Assembly: GCA_021904315.1 (NCBI GenBank)
Contig: CM038907.1
Span: forward strand, 31,689,223 to 31,753,222
From: Sphagnum magellanicum
Lineage: Eukaryota > Streptophyta > Sphagnopsida > Sphagnales > Sphagnaceae
Length of the DNA stretch: 64,000 nt
Reading direction: 5' to 3'
Positions 24,500-36,563 of the stretch are shown piece by piece; within the stretch, counting starts at the first letter, position 1, and each line of letters starts with the position of its first letter. Both the position numbers and the translations under genes were made by a program. Below the pieces are notes generated by a model. The model did not search any database, had not been told where the DNA came from, and worked only from the letters and a program-made list of their open reading frames with translations.

Positions 24500-25545
24500 T
24501 AACCTGGGTTAATAATTTCACCATAGTAGATTGTAATCAGCTCATAAACTATATTATAGTAAATCAGTTTAATTTATTTTTCATATTTTTCTGGTATGCA
24601 ATGTTTCAAAATGTCTTTATGGATCCTAAGATATTGAAAATTAATTAATTAATTAATTAATTAGTTTTCCATGTCTTTTGGAATTTTTATATCATTTCAA
24701 TTTTTTTTTTGAACCTTTGTATGTTTCCAATTTCATACACATGTTTACATATAATTTCATACAAATGTAAATCAATGTTATTTCATTTGAATATGTTGAA
24801 ATTATTTCAAAAGCTTAACATGGTTTTTTTTTTCCTTGAGATTAAACTAGTTTTCAATTAAAAAAATTTCCCTTAAATACTTAATTCAAGAATTTAATCC
24901 CCACTTGCTTGGTTGATTTAATGTTTTATTCATCCTAATTGCTTCCAAAATTTCAATGAATTAAGAACAGGGGTTGGGCTGATTAAATCTCCCCTTGAAT
25001 GAATGAATGATAATTGGGTGATCTTTTGTACAATTTGAATTAATAATTAAAGAATGATTAGACAACATGATTTTGTTGAAATTTACTAAAATTGCAATTA
25101 AAGCTTGTTCATTACTATGGGCTAATCTTTTATTTAATAGACTAAACTAGTAATTAAAAGGTGATTTAGAAAATGGTTAAGAGCATTTTTGGTTAGTTAT
25201 TAATAAAACACTTAATAAGATAATAAACTTATCTATTTTGATTATGGAACTTTTTTACAAACCACTTAGAAAATCAAAGAAAATCAAAACCCTAAACCTA
25301 CTTGTATGCAGTGTATACTAGGAGGTTCTCAAGGCGGGTATTTGATAATCGACCTTTATCCATGACAAATGATTAAAAAAAAAAAACACTGGATCAATTG
25401 ACAACTAGGGTATTACCTTTGATAACAGAATCCATAAATACATGGATCTAAACTCTAAACAATTTTTGGGTTTGATACCCTTTGTGGTGACCCCAAAATA
25501 ATAATGGAAAAATGCAAACAATAGTAATAACCGGCTAAAACACCG
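24500..25545. other. AT-rich spacer, no gene seen
   Basis: Spacer between the PRAF-like promoter and the PHT1 3' end. It has an (ATTA)n stretch at about 24640-24663 and an A-run near 25376. No reading frame of note. Near 25549-25588 the words 'gctaattgtgattagag' occur twice in tandem, right at the step into GC-rich DNA. Confidence 0.6.
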
Positions 25546-25658
25546 GTTTGCTAATTGTGATTAGAGGGTTGCTAATTGTGATTAGAGCTCTGTGATTAGT
25601 GCGTGGCTGTCGTCGCTGCAGCAGCAGCTCAGCGCAGGAGTCTCGAGCAATCTCTCCC

Positions 25659-27692
25659 TTAGTGCGTAGGCGATGCGTGCTTCACGAGATCCTCCGGGAA
25701 GACACCGGAAAAGGACGCGTTGTTGTTCTCGCCCGAGAGCTCTTCCAGCGATCTTCCTTTGGTTTCCGGCACGAGAAACGTCATGAAAAAGCCCAGAACA
25801 TTGATCAAAGACAGAACGAGAAACGTGTTCTTCAACCCGATTCCTTGAGAATAGCCAGGCTCCGGTTCTCCCTCGTGTTGTCCCTGAGCTGCGTACAAGA
25901 ATCCGAATGCACCCAGTATGGCGCCGGCTTTCCCTGCCGCTGCGGAGATTCCATGGCATGTGGATCGGAGCCTGGCTGGGAATAGCTCCGCCGGGACGAT
26001 GAAAGTCGTCACATTGGGTCCGAAATTGGCGAAGAAGAATGTCAAGGCGTAGAGAATGATGAACAAGATGTGGTTTCCGCCGCATAGCTGTAATGGGTTT
26101 GTCTCGCAAGGTTTGCCTCGCAAATCGTTGTAGGAAAACGTGAGGATGAACATGAAGAGCGTCATGAAGAAAAATCCACTCAGTTGAATCTTCCAGCGAC
26201 CGAGGATGTCGACGAAGCCGACAGTGAACCAGTAGCCTGGCACTGTGGAGAAGAGCGCGATTAGAGCTTGTGCACGGCTCACCCTGAAAAGCTCTTCCAG
26301 TGCGCTCATCGTCGCGGCTGCTGGTAACCAACCGACGGCGCTGAACACGTCTTTCTGGAACAGGTTTTGGCTGTAGAAGGCGATGTCGAGCAAGAACCAT
26401 GTGCTCGTTGTGCCCAGGAGTTGTAGTCCGTGTCTCTTCGCGAAATCCTTCGAGAACAACCCGTATTCGAACTCTGCAACAACGGAGGCGCACAATCCTT
26501 CATCAGCTGATGCTCACTGCTTGAGATGCTGAAAGACGTACTCGAAGACACTACTCTGGAATGATTAAGCACCCAATTGCTACAAGGACGTACAACTAGC
26601 TAGCCATGAGACCGGCTTCTTACCTCTGTGCAACATGGGATTGACGTCTACAATGCCAGTGAGGTCGACTTGGAGCACACGAGCCATGTCGATCGCAGCG
26701 CGCTTGTTGTTATGCGCAACAAGGGCGGTGTAGCGCGCAGTCTCGGGCATTTTCATGCGGTAATGAAACGTGAGAGCAGCAGGAACGGCGCCAAGCGCAA
26801 AGATGATCCGCCACACATAATCCGCCTGATCGGGTGTCGACCGCACCGGATCGACGTCGAACGGGGACCGAGGTAAGTAATGCATGAAGATCGCGGACAA
26901 GATGATCGACACCGTCGCACCCGTCAGGATTCCGAATCCCTGCATGGCGAACACCGCCGCGATGAACGCCCCTCGTGTCTTCTTGTTCGCGTACTCCGAC
27001 ATGATTGTGGCGGACAGTGGGTAGTCGCCGCCTATCCCGAAGCCGAGCCAGAACCGGAAGAAGCACCTGTCAAACAACCACATCATGATTAAGACCAGAC
27101 CAATCTACTCATGTCGATACCAAAACTATGCAATGCACGAGACGATCGCAGGACTCACGAGCTGCCATTCTTTCTAAGATCCATCTAGCAATCACTGAAA
27201 ACTACCGAAGCATGCATATGATAATGAAGCTCAAGTGATGATGAAGGCGCACAAGGTCGTCATGACGGCTTTGGCAGTGCGACCGAAAGACAAGGCGGAT
27301 GCAATCGAGGTCAGGATCATGAGGAGGAGAGTGTAGCCATAGACTTTCTTGCGACCCAGTCTATCACCCATCCATCCGAAGAAGAGCTGGCCGCAGAGCG
27401 TCCCGCACAACGCAACACCGTTCAAGGCCGCGGAGACGTTGGGCGGCAGCGTTCCGGGATTAGCAGACGTGGGGTCGTAGTAGTAGATTCGGCCGAGGAG
27501 GCGAGTGATGGTCGAAATGCAGAAGAGATCGTAGGCGTCAGTGAAGAAACCCAGTCCCGCGATCACGATGGTCGAGAAATGATACCACTGCGTCTTTGCT
27601 TTGTCCAGAGCCGCCAGCACGTCCATAGTCCCGTGACCACCACCACCAGTTCCTGGTGATACTCCGGCAGGACCTACAGCGCCGCCCGCCAT
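25659..27692 (-). CDS. PHT1: PHT1-type phosphate:H+ symporter, 3 exons
   Basis: Plasma-membrane proton-coupled inorganic phosphate importer of the major facilitator superfamily. Coding exons: 27692-27253, 27066-26624 and 26473-25659, in frame, 565 residues (family usually 520-560). The first intron uses the donor GTGCGC, unusual but joined exactly to give TLCFFRFW. The PHT1 signature [20 protein letters not shown] is at residues 159-178. Also present are [11 protein letters not shown] in helix 1, [10 protein letters not shown] in the loop between helices 2 and 3, [55 protein letters not shown] and [17 protein letters not shown] at the end. The pattern fits 12 membrane helices with a central cytoplasmic loop. 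The N-terminus has an extra Gly-rich stretch. Coding GC is much higher than in neighbours. Which PHT1 subgroup it is cannot be settled. Confidence 0.95.
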
Positions 27693-28418
27693 GATTTCTA
27701 TTCCAATGATGCAATTTCTCTACAAACAGCAGCAGGCTGATGATCCCCCGCTCACCCAGCTGAACAATAGCATTCCAGAATATCCTGTGTCAACGGCCTG
27801 TGGAGCTGTGCACCAACAGCTTCAAGCTATGTCCCACTAGTCCAGCTTCAACCTGCTGTACAGAATCATTCCCGGGCAGACCACATATCCGAAAGCTGGA
27901 AAACTTACTAGTCTGATCTGATCAATCTCTGCAAACCCATGAAATCCAAGAAGAATTCCATCATAAATCTAACTATAACAACAAGCTGCTGCTGCTGCTT
28001 CCAAGTCCCAAAAACGATTCTTCAAAACCTATACTCACTCCTCGATCATTCCTTATGAATGCGAGAGTTGATAAATCACAGAGCACCCAACCACGGAGAT
28101 TCCACACCAGTGCCCACGAGCTGTAGCTGTAGTACGGCGGTTCCGCAGATATATTCGTTTCAATCCGGATCTGAGAAATTAGAAACAAGCTAGCACCTTT
28201 GCCGCGAGGTTCAAGTGCAGCTGCGAGGATAATATAAGCTGGTACTACACAAGTACTGCAAACAGATACTGAAGAAGATCTAAAACAAGGGTTTATGAAG
28301 TTGCAGGCGGTTGAGATCCAGATTCAAGGATCTTGAATCTTGAGCCGGGGTCACTGCAGCTAGCTGCCCCAATTAGTCGAGCAGCTGGCCCAGCTGATCC
28401 GGCCGAGTTCAAAAGGAG
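27693..28418 (-). promoter_or_regulatory. PHT1 5' leader and upstream region
   Basis: GC-rich DNA before the PHT1 start with no coding signature. It has short CTG runs (around 27981-27999) and several in-frame stops. It probably contains the 5' untranslated region, perhaps with a leader intron; no transcript start can be fixed. Confidence 0.4.
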
Positions 28419-28426
28419 GGATATCC
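28419..28426. promoter_or_regulatory. P1BS-like phosphate-starvation element GGATATCC
   Basis: GGATATCC fits the consensus GNATATNC bound by PHR1-type MYB factors, which switch on PHT1 genes when phosphate is scarce. It lies about 730 bp before the PHT1 ATG. A TATATAA word on the gene strand lies close by (about 28433-28440). An 8-bp match with two free positions can occur by chance; the context makes it worth listing. Confidence 0.45.
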
Positions 28427-29130
28427 GCAGCTAAAATTATATAGGGTCAATGGAGGTCGCAGCAGCTACTCCCGCCATCATGTGATCATCGATCCGCAAC
28501 GCGGCTCTCGAGATTCATACAGATATTCCTAGACCCGCGAACTGCGACCCAGATCGCGCCGACGTACGGATGATCAAGCTGCAGCACGCCGAGTCATGCG
28601 TCGCAATTGAACTAATTTTAGCAAATCTTGTTAGCTAGCTAGCCGTGGAGGCTCAGAGATTCTGCTGCTGCTGCTGTACTGCTACTGCGGGCAGATTCAA
28701 TCTATGAATGAATATTCATGCGTCCTTCTTGGATCAATCAAATTCTTCAGATTCAGCATGATATCAGCAAGAATCTCGAGTGTCTACAGAATCTGATTTC
28801 TCTACCAAAGACACATGAATCTTCAGGTTAACATATAACATCAGCAAGAATGTAGTCACATTATCGTGATGGTCTGGAGAAATTGTTCAGGAATGAATTT
28901 TCTCTCACATTTGCAAGCTTGCAAATTGCAAGAGTCTTTCATTCTTCCCACTTCTAGCTGCGCCCGTAGAGGAGACCACCAGCCACCCGTCCACCATGAG
29001 GGATGGATGAATGAATGGATGGATGGATGATATTAACTCAGGGAATAGCAAAATTGTCACTTTGCCATCCAGGAGGGTTTCAGTTTCTTCCTCAGTTACC
29101 CTATTTGGATGAAGTACAGCCTTCAAATCT
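28427..29130. other. Upstream part of the PHT1 GC-rich island
   Basis: Non-coding by inspection. It includes a CTG repeat around 28662-28677 and a (GGAT/GAAT)n stretch at about 29002-29031. GC content falls abruptly near 29130. Confidence 0.45.
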
Positions 29131-32100
29131 CATTAAAATTGATTTGGAGTTGAGTTTTTGATGAAGCATCCATCCCAATGGTCTTTTGGGGGGCAATGTT
29201 TTATTATATATGGGGGGGGGGGAAATTTTTTATAGTTTCCAGGTTCAATTTCAACTTGTCTTTTGATGGGCTAAAATAAAATAAAAGGAGCACAAACTTA
29301 TTTAAGTCAATGTTTTTGAACCAAAAATAAATTAAAATTTTTTGGGAAATTGAATTTGTTCCTAGTATATATCTTTAAGTATTTATACAAATTAATTCAA
29401 AATGTCAAGCACAAATCAATATGAAAAAATAATAAAATTTTAAGAAACCCATTGGGCGGTTCTTTGATTTTACTATAACCTTCAATTCAACATTTTATAA
29501 AAAAATTCAAAATAAAAGAACCTACCAATTTGAGGTTTTGGGATAATTCCAAAGAACTTGTAATTCAAGTTCAGGTTTTTTGACAAGTTGATATTTTGAG
29601 AACCATGGTTATGAATCAAAACCAATTCCTTTTATTTTTTTGCAAATCGCCACCCAAGACCCAAGGGATACCCAACCTTTATATGGTAAATCTTTTTTCT
29701 TTTTTGAGAAAAGAGAGAATTACCCAACCTTGGTAGGGTAGAATCACTCATCATCGAAAATTTGCTTATCATTGAACATTTTTCAATATTTTCTCATCAT
29801 TTAATTAAATTGAACAATTTTTGTGTCATTGGACATGCAAATTAAAAAGTTACAAATGTTCTTTGAATGTTAGAAATAAAGGAGCAATGTAAAAAACACA
29901 GGAAAATGATGAGTAATAGTTGGCTTCAAAAAATTTGAAAAAATAGCTCTTGATCTTTCTCTAGTTCTGGCATCATATCTTCGTCATTTTTAGTCTAAAT
30001 GATTTAAAATGTGATGGGTGCCCAAACTAGGGCTTTACAAAACTTGATTGTTTTCTAAAGGCAAAGATGCAAGGATCAAATGTTCGAAACTTGAAATCCT
30101 AATATGTTTTAATTCACCTATCAACACTGAACTCTGAAACCCTAACCCTATACACCAGGCAGTCTGTATCTTTCCCATTCCTTTATCAAATTGAGCAATT
30201 TTAACAATGTTGGAAGTGCTTGATGGAGGCCATTAAAACTAAATGTTCTTTTAGTTTTAGAGGCAGAGGAACAATGTGTTCATGAGGATTCAACTTTCGA
30301 CCTCCTTTGACTTCTTAAATGTTCACTCAACAACTTATCCAACTTACCAAAGCATTCCAAGTAGCCAACCTAAGCCGAGTGTGCAAGACACTCTTCACAA
30401 TATTCTTCTTAGAGAATCCTCTCTCACATATTCATACCCCATGGATGGGTATTATAAGTAAGTTTTGCCATAGTTGAATTGTTCCAATGATTTTTCTTCA
30501 TTGCTTCTCTTGTGGTCACCATTCCACCCCTATTCAGCCTCCTTTTGCCTCAAAAGTTGCTCAAACAATGGGGCCTAGAGAAGACACACAGTTCAAATTC
30601 CCTAGGCTGCCTTGGAAGAAGGATTTCCTTTGAACTTTTGCTTAATAAAAAGGAATAACACAAAACTCATTACAAGTACTTTTTTTTTTCATATATCTTT
30701 TGACAAGCAATGTTTACGCTACCTATTATTTGTCTTTTGATTGGTTCAAAATTATCTTGTCATGTCTTTCAACATGTTGCCCTTTTATTTGACACAAATA
30801 TTACATGCGAGAGGCCAAGTCAAGAGGAGTGCAAAATATTAACCTTTGTTTGGGCCTTTAAATGTACACAAAATACAGCGCTCTCCACAAGGCCCGGCAA
30901 AAGTTACGACTGGTTGTAATTGGTTGATCACTATTCTTTGCTTAAGGGGTGGCATTTTAATAGTCTTTCACCTTAATGTCCAATTTTCATGTCCATGGGT
31001 GGCATCAAGGAAACAATTAACAACATTTAATATCAAGCTTTTGTATTGTGCATGTATTGAGTAAGTGCACTTAGACATTTAATTTTATTATCCAGAGTGA
31101 CATACTGAGCACCGGTGGAGATGCTCTTAGTCCTTGTACCTGTGTACTGACTATCTTCCATAGGGATGTACCTAATTAGCACTCACCAGTGCACCATGCA
31201 AGGTGGATGGTGTGTGTGTGAATAGGAACCATTCTGGTCGATGAATTCTTGTCCCTAAGCTAGCCCCAATGGTTAGATATGTATTAACAGCAAGTCCACC
31301 CATATTGAGTATTTAGGCCTCCAACAGTATTTCTCCATCCAAGATTATTTGTTAAATTTTTCCCAAGCTTCATCTATAAACATCAAATATAGACTGTAAA
31401 AGATGGGAGATTAGTACTGTAATAGCTCAACACTTGGACCAATTAATCAATCAAGTCAATTAGCAATATGTGATACAATGTGCAATGGGGATGAATCAAT
31501 CAACTAGCCATTTCATGACAATTGTTTAGAAAGAATAGTGGCTTTTGCCAAGCTCTGCATCATGTGCAAATATGCCAAACCCAAAGCTTCTTTTTTTGAA
31601 CAGAAAGTAAGTTTTTCTTAGCATCATTCAACTGATTGATGCGGGTGAGATAGCTTCCTACCACAAGAGGGACTAGCTCTCTCCCTTCTTTGGTTTCTGC
31701 AGGATGCGTATCTTTTGGCCTTTCTTTGGCCTTCCCCTTTTGTCGTCTGTGTGATGGTTCTGACCATTGGGTGGTTTTTTTTTTTTTTTTGGGATCTTTT
31801 GTTTTGTATTAATGTGCAATGTGCTAATGGAGCTACTCTAAGAGCTCAGCTCCACCCATACTTGGTTTTTTTGGCTTTCAAGAGTATTTGTTACATACAA
31901 GATGGCTTGCTTACCATAAACATGAAAATTGGGATTGTAAAAGTGAAAAACTACTAACAACAAATCACCTACATCAATCGTTCTATTCAATCATGAACAA
32001 TTGTTAAGCTTTGCAGTGCCTTTTGCAAACACAATATCCTATGGACGAATATTGACCCAAATCCATTTTACTACCCATCAACGTGAACTTCAGTGTTTTT

Positions 32101-33685
32101 CATCCAAAACATATTGTGTAGAGTGCTAGTGGGGATGCTCTAACGATTTGTATTATTCCTTCTACTTACTTAGTAATCACCAGTTACGTCACTTATTTAC
32201 TTTCTTGCATAGTAAGGTTCAACATTTCTTTTATTCGCGAATTTTCACCAAATACCTTCACATTAGAAAGGGTTGTTACCCCTAAGCTTGAAAAAAAGGG
32301 TAATAAATATGTTAAATTCACCCAATCATGAGAAAGGTATCTCACAATTCACAAGGGTGGCCCTCTAGAAATGAAAACTATTGCTATCAAATGGTACTTC
32401 CTTCCAAAATGGGTGAGCGAAATTGCTTCATTTTAGGGTTAGGGGTTCGTTGGATTCTTTCACTTTAGGATTACAATTTTGCTAGATCTTCGACATTAAG
32501 AGTCATTGATGAGCTTTTGCTTTTGCTCTTTCCAACAATTGTTTTGCCACATTTTCATGTCGTGCTTTGACAAGCCATCATTAATGCACTTGCATATTGA
32601 GTGGGAGGCTTGGAGGCTAGAGCTAAAAGTTGTACAAGCGTCATTCTTAGGAAGTAAAGATTGAGTGTTATAACTTGTAAGTATTAAGTTATATAAGCGC
32701 CATTCTTTTGAATGCTTTTGTGAATGTTAGAAGTTAAAGGATTCTAAACTTTGGATGATGGCTGGAGACTAGACTTTAGGCCCTAGGGTGATGGGTTTGA
32801 ATTTTGAAGAACTTAAACAAGGATGGTGAACACTGGATTGGACTATAAACTTGAAGAGTCAAGATTCAAGAGAACTATTTCCTAGGATTTGGAGTAAGGA
32901 GTTTGGGATTCCGGACATTGAAACTTGGGACTCAAGAGATTAGATTCTAGAATCAATGGTTGGAATCGAGATCAAATTGTTGTTACGCAATGAAAATCAA
33001 GATACATTTTTTATTTTAAAGTTTTTCTAAGTCATCCAAAGCCTAGTGCCCACAAAGCTTAAAGTCTTGGACAAGGAATTCACAATGCACATTCGGTAAA
33101 CATCTTGTCTTCTTGTTTATCATTTGCATTTTGGGCTTGAAGTAGTCAGTGCACTTGTTTTTTCTTTCGAATTATAACATCTTTGTAACATTCAAACTTG
33201 GGTTTATAAGATGTCATAGCAACAAGTTTTTGTGCTTATTTTTTGTTTAGGGTTTACAACATCCAAATCTAAGCTTGTAAGTTGTGGTAGCAACAAGCTT
33301 ATGTGTAAGCACTTTTTGTTCAAGGTTTGTAGCAATTGTTCAAGGTGTTATGGTAGAAAGGAATAAAAAAACTTGTTCAATTTGCATTGATTTTCCACTT
33401 GCTTTTTCAAAGCGCATGACTGAACATGAACAAATGTAGTCTCTATTTACATTCCTTAAAGTGCCTAACCAATCGTTGAAACATTGGAGTGATTGAGCGC
33501 CATTAAAAAAAAAATGGGTTTCAACCTTTCTTTCAATTTAAATAGATGAAGTGACAACAATTAATAATCAAAGTTGGATTTCCATCCATTGTTATGTGGT
33601 AGAGGGTTGGAGCTGGGTGCCTATTTTGCTCACACTTGAACAACTTGTTGAAGGTGGGACTGTTGTTAATATCTAAGCTATAATT
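29131..33685. other. AT-rich spacer, no gene seen
   Basis: No supported coding sequence. It contains an 11-G run at 29212-29222 and short words like 'gtggagatgctctta' (31112-31126) and 'gtggggatgctctaa' (32129-32143) that resemble ends of plant non-autonomous DNA elements. Confidence 0.55.
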
Positions 33686-33689
33686 TTTG

Positions 33690-35110
33690 CAGCTTTACCA
33701 AAGTTTGGTGGTTTGTCTAAAGATCAAGTTGCCCAGTGCTTTGTGTGTCTTGGAATTAATGGTGCATCCACATTTCAAGGCATCAGATATGGAGTTACTA
33801 CTTAATTGGGATCCATTGCATGGTGCACAGAATGAACCTTGCAGTGCAAAGTTTGTCTATAATGCTTTTGGTTTCCACATTGGAAAACCTCTTTCAAGCA
33901 TTGTATGGGTATTTTTCTACCTCCCCAAAACACAATCTTGAATTCACTAAGCTTGCTGAAATTGTAGAAAATGAAGGATTAAAAGTTCTGCAAAGTGTGA
34001 AAACAAGATGGATTAGTATGTTGCAACCTTTGAAATGGGTTGGGAAAGAATATAAGATGCTCATTCTTAAGATGGCAACTAATAATGTTAACGTGGAATC
34101 ATCCAAGGCCAATTTGCAGAGTTTGTGTTATATTCACATGATCTTTGGCTTGCCATGTATTTTGCCCATGTTGGAATCTGTGAATGGTCAGATGAAATTT
34201 GCGCTAAGCAGAGATGTTTTTGTGTGTGATTACATTGTAACTCTCAAAACTTTGCCAAGGAAATTTGTACAAAATGTATAATGATTCAACACCTCTTTCC
34301 AACTTGAAAATTTTCTTGAATTCACAAACGTGGTTGTAAACACATTTCATAGGATTACCCAGGATTGGGTGATTGACTTGAATGATGGGATAAAGCATTT
34401 GAGTTTTCGCATTATGGGATAGTCCCATCTAGTTCATTCTGTTGATCCCAAAATTAGTTTCCATTCTGCAATTACTCATGATGGTTTTGAAACAACTATC
34501 AAAGTTGTGAAAGCCCAATGCACTACTACATGTGATTTGTTGGTCATTGAGTTGGAATGGAGGTTTCAAAACCATGAGCTCATGAATGCACTTGCGTTCA
34601 TATCCCCACAATATTGGTATAACCATATTGTGAGTGAACCTTTGCAATTCATTTGAATGTGATCAAACAACATTATTGTACATCCAAATAGTTTGATGCA
34701 TCTAGTTCATGGGTCTATGAATCACTTTCAAGGGAGACATTGGATCTATAGTCTTCCCTTTTCAAGACGACTATGAAGACACAAACATCTAAGGCCATGG
34801 AAAAGCCTAAAGATGAGAACCCAATCACTAAGTTGTGGTGCCAGCTTGCCACAAATAGTTTGTTAGTTGTTCATTTTTCTGAATTCATGAAGCTTGTTGA
34901 ATTGGCCATTGTGCAAGTCATTGGCAACATAGAAGATGAAAGGACATTTTCTACTTTCACACTTATGAAATCTAAACTTTGGAATTGATTGGTAGAGCAT
35001 TTGAACATTGTTATATGCATGTTTGCACAAGATTTCCTCACTAAGGACTCTTTCCCTTTCTAGGCTACTATTACAAATTGGAATGATGAAAACAAAGTAA
35101 AGGTATGAAT
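33690..35110 (+). mobile_element. Broken hAT-like transposase
   Basis: Pieces in several frames read like one hAT-type transposase. In order: LPKFGGLSKDQVAQCFVCLG and GASTFQGIRYGV (about 33692-33800), MVHRMNLAVQSL, LFQALYGYFSTSPK, LEFTKLAEIVENEGLKVL, VKTRWISMLQPLKWV (33820-34060), LCYIHMIFGLPCILPMLESVN and SRDVFVCDY (34120-34235). The C-terminal dimerisation region WCQLATNSLLVVHF ... AIVQVIGNIEDERTFSTF is at about 34824-34988 and continues after a stop to about 35108. Stops and frameshifts between the pieces make it inactive. Terminal inverted repeats and target duplication were not found. The family assignment rests on the dimerisation motif and the TRW motif. Confidence 0.75.
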
Positions 35111-35224
35111 TGATGCATGATTGTTGATATTTTAGCTACAGTTTATGTTTTGTATGTTTTTGGTTGCAGTTGTTTGTGACATGTAAGTTTTTTCCACTAT
35201 TTTTACTAACTATTTCAGCTATTA

Positions 35225-35300
35225 TAGTTACCTTGTGCTACAATGGGTAGGGTCTTTGGGACTGGGGTTCAAATCCTCGTGAGGTGTTCAATGTTAGAGA
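35225..35300 (+). repeat. Possible tRNA-derived SINE head
   Basis: 'gctacaatgggtagg' resembles a pol III A box and 'ggttcaaatcc' 24 bp later resembles a B box. The region does not fold as a full tRNA, so a SINE head is more likely than a tRNA gene. No tail or target duplication was confirmed. Confidence 0.3.
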
Positions 35301-36180
35301 TTAATAGGTTGTTTGTTTTATACTTGCAAATGATCCAAATAGCCTAATTGCATAAGAAAATTATATGTTGGAAGCTTAAAAACTCAATAGCTCTACATGT
35401 TTGGAACCTTTTTGTGTACATAAAGATGTGCAAGTAGGAGTTAGAAATAACCTTTGCATTTCAAGACTTTTCACCAAAATTTGACTTCTATTTTTGCATT
35501 TTATATAACCATATACATCAAATTAAATTTTTTTGAGAACTAGCCATAAAAGCTCTACCTTCACACATGCCTTTGCCATTTGTGTTACAAATTAAAAGTA
35601 TAAAAAGAAACCTTGGTAAGGTTCATAAGTTTTTAGTTATGATATTTATCCAATTACACAAATAATTATTTTTGTTAGAGAAAGGGGATTTAATAGGATG
35701 ATTTAGAATATAAATCACCAAGGTGGAAACTTGGTGTGAAGCATTTTTGCACACCCTTAACATGAAGATATGCACTCACAAACCCACTTGGAAGTGGAAC
35801 TACTATGTAGTTGTAGTCTAACAAGTAAGGTGGTTCAATGTAATGCAATGAAATTCACTAAGAATCTAATACGTTGTGTCCACTTGGAAGATACAAAGAC
35901 ACTGTGGGAGAATTGTCACTCACCATGATGGAATGTGAAGGGGCATTATGTTGATATTCATTCAATGTCACGCTTGATGGTTGAACCCCCTTTGTTCCAT
36001 TCGTCATGACATCTACACATAACCTCTTAATCTAACATGCATTGGATTTTCGAAAAGGCTAATCTAAAAAGGAGCCATGGTACAAAATCTTATAAGTTTT
36101 TATTCTTTTGATCAAGAGTTAAGCCCCGAGACTAAAAATCACTTTGCTTAGATTAAGAAAAAAAATAGACAATTTTAACC
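35301..36180. other. AT-rich spacer, no gene seen
   Basis: Only short frames; no recognised motif or repeat. Confidence 0.55.
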
Positions 36181-36563
36181 CCCTCTACTTCCGGCAAATG
36201 TAGCACTCTTACAACAACCCCAATGATGCTGAAAATTGGAAAGAACATTCTACACCTCCTAAACAAGAATTTTTTAAAAGTTTGACACAAATTTAACAAT
36301 GGATTTGGGAGGAACAATTATTTGAAATAAAACTCCAGAGGCTTTGTCATGGAAATCCTTCCATGAACTCCACTACAAACACCCTCTACTTCCAGCAAGT
36401 GTAGCTCCCTTACAGCAACTTCGATGATGCTGAAAATTGGAGAGAACCTTCTACACCTCCTAAACAAGAACGGTTTTAAGTTTGACACAAATCCAACGGT
36501 GGATTTGGGAGGAACAACTATTTGAAATAAAATTTCAGAAGCTTTGTCATGGAATTCCTTCCA
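36181..36563. repeat. Tandem duplication, period about 201 bp
   Basis: Two direct copies start at 36181 and 36382 with 'ccctctacttcc'. Both contain 'gatgctgaaaattgga', 'ctacacctcctaaacaaga', 'gtttgacacaaat' and 'ggatttgggaggaacaa'. They differ by scattered substitutions and small indels. Not coding by inspection; style resembles LTR or satellite DNA. Confidence 0.85.

Noticed and set aside
25582-26493. 303-residue open frame (minus) rich in Arg, overlapping PHT1
   Set aside because: It is another frame of the GC-rich PHT1 exon 3; the PHT1 frame carries all family motifs.
35225-35300. A genuine tRNA gene
   Set aside because: The A-box- and B-box-like words are present but acceptor, D and anticodon stems do not form.
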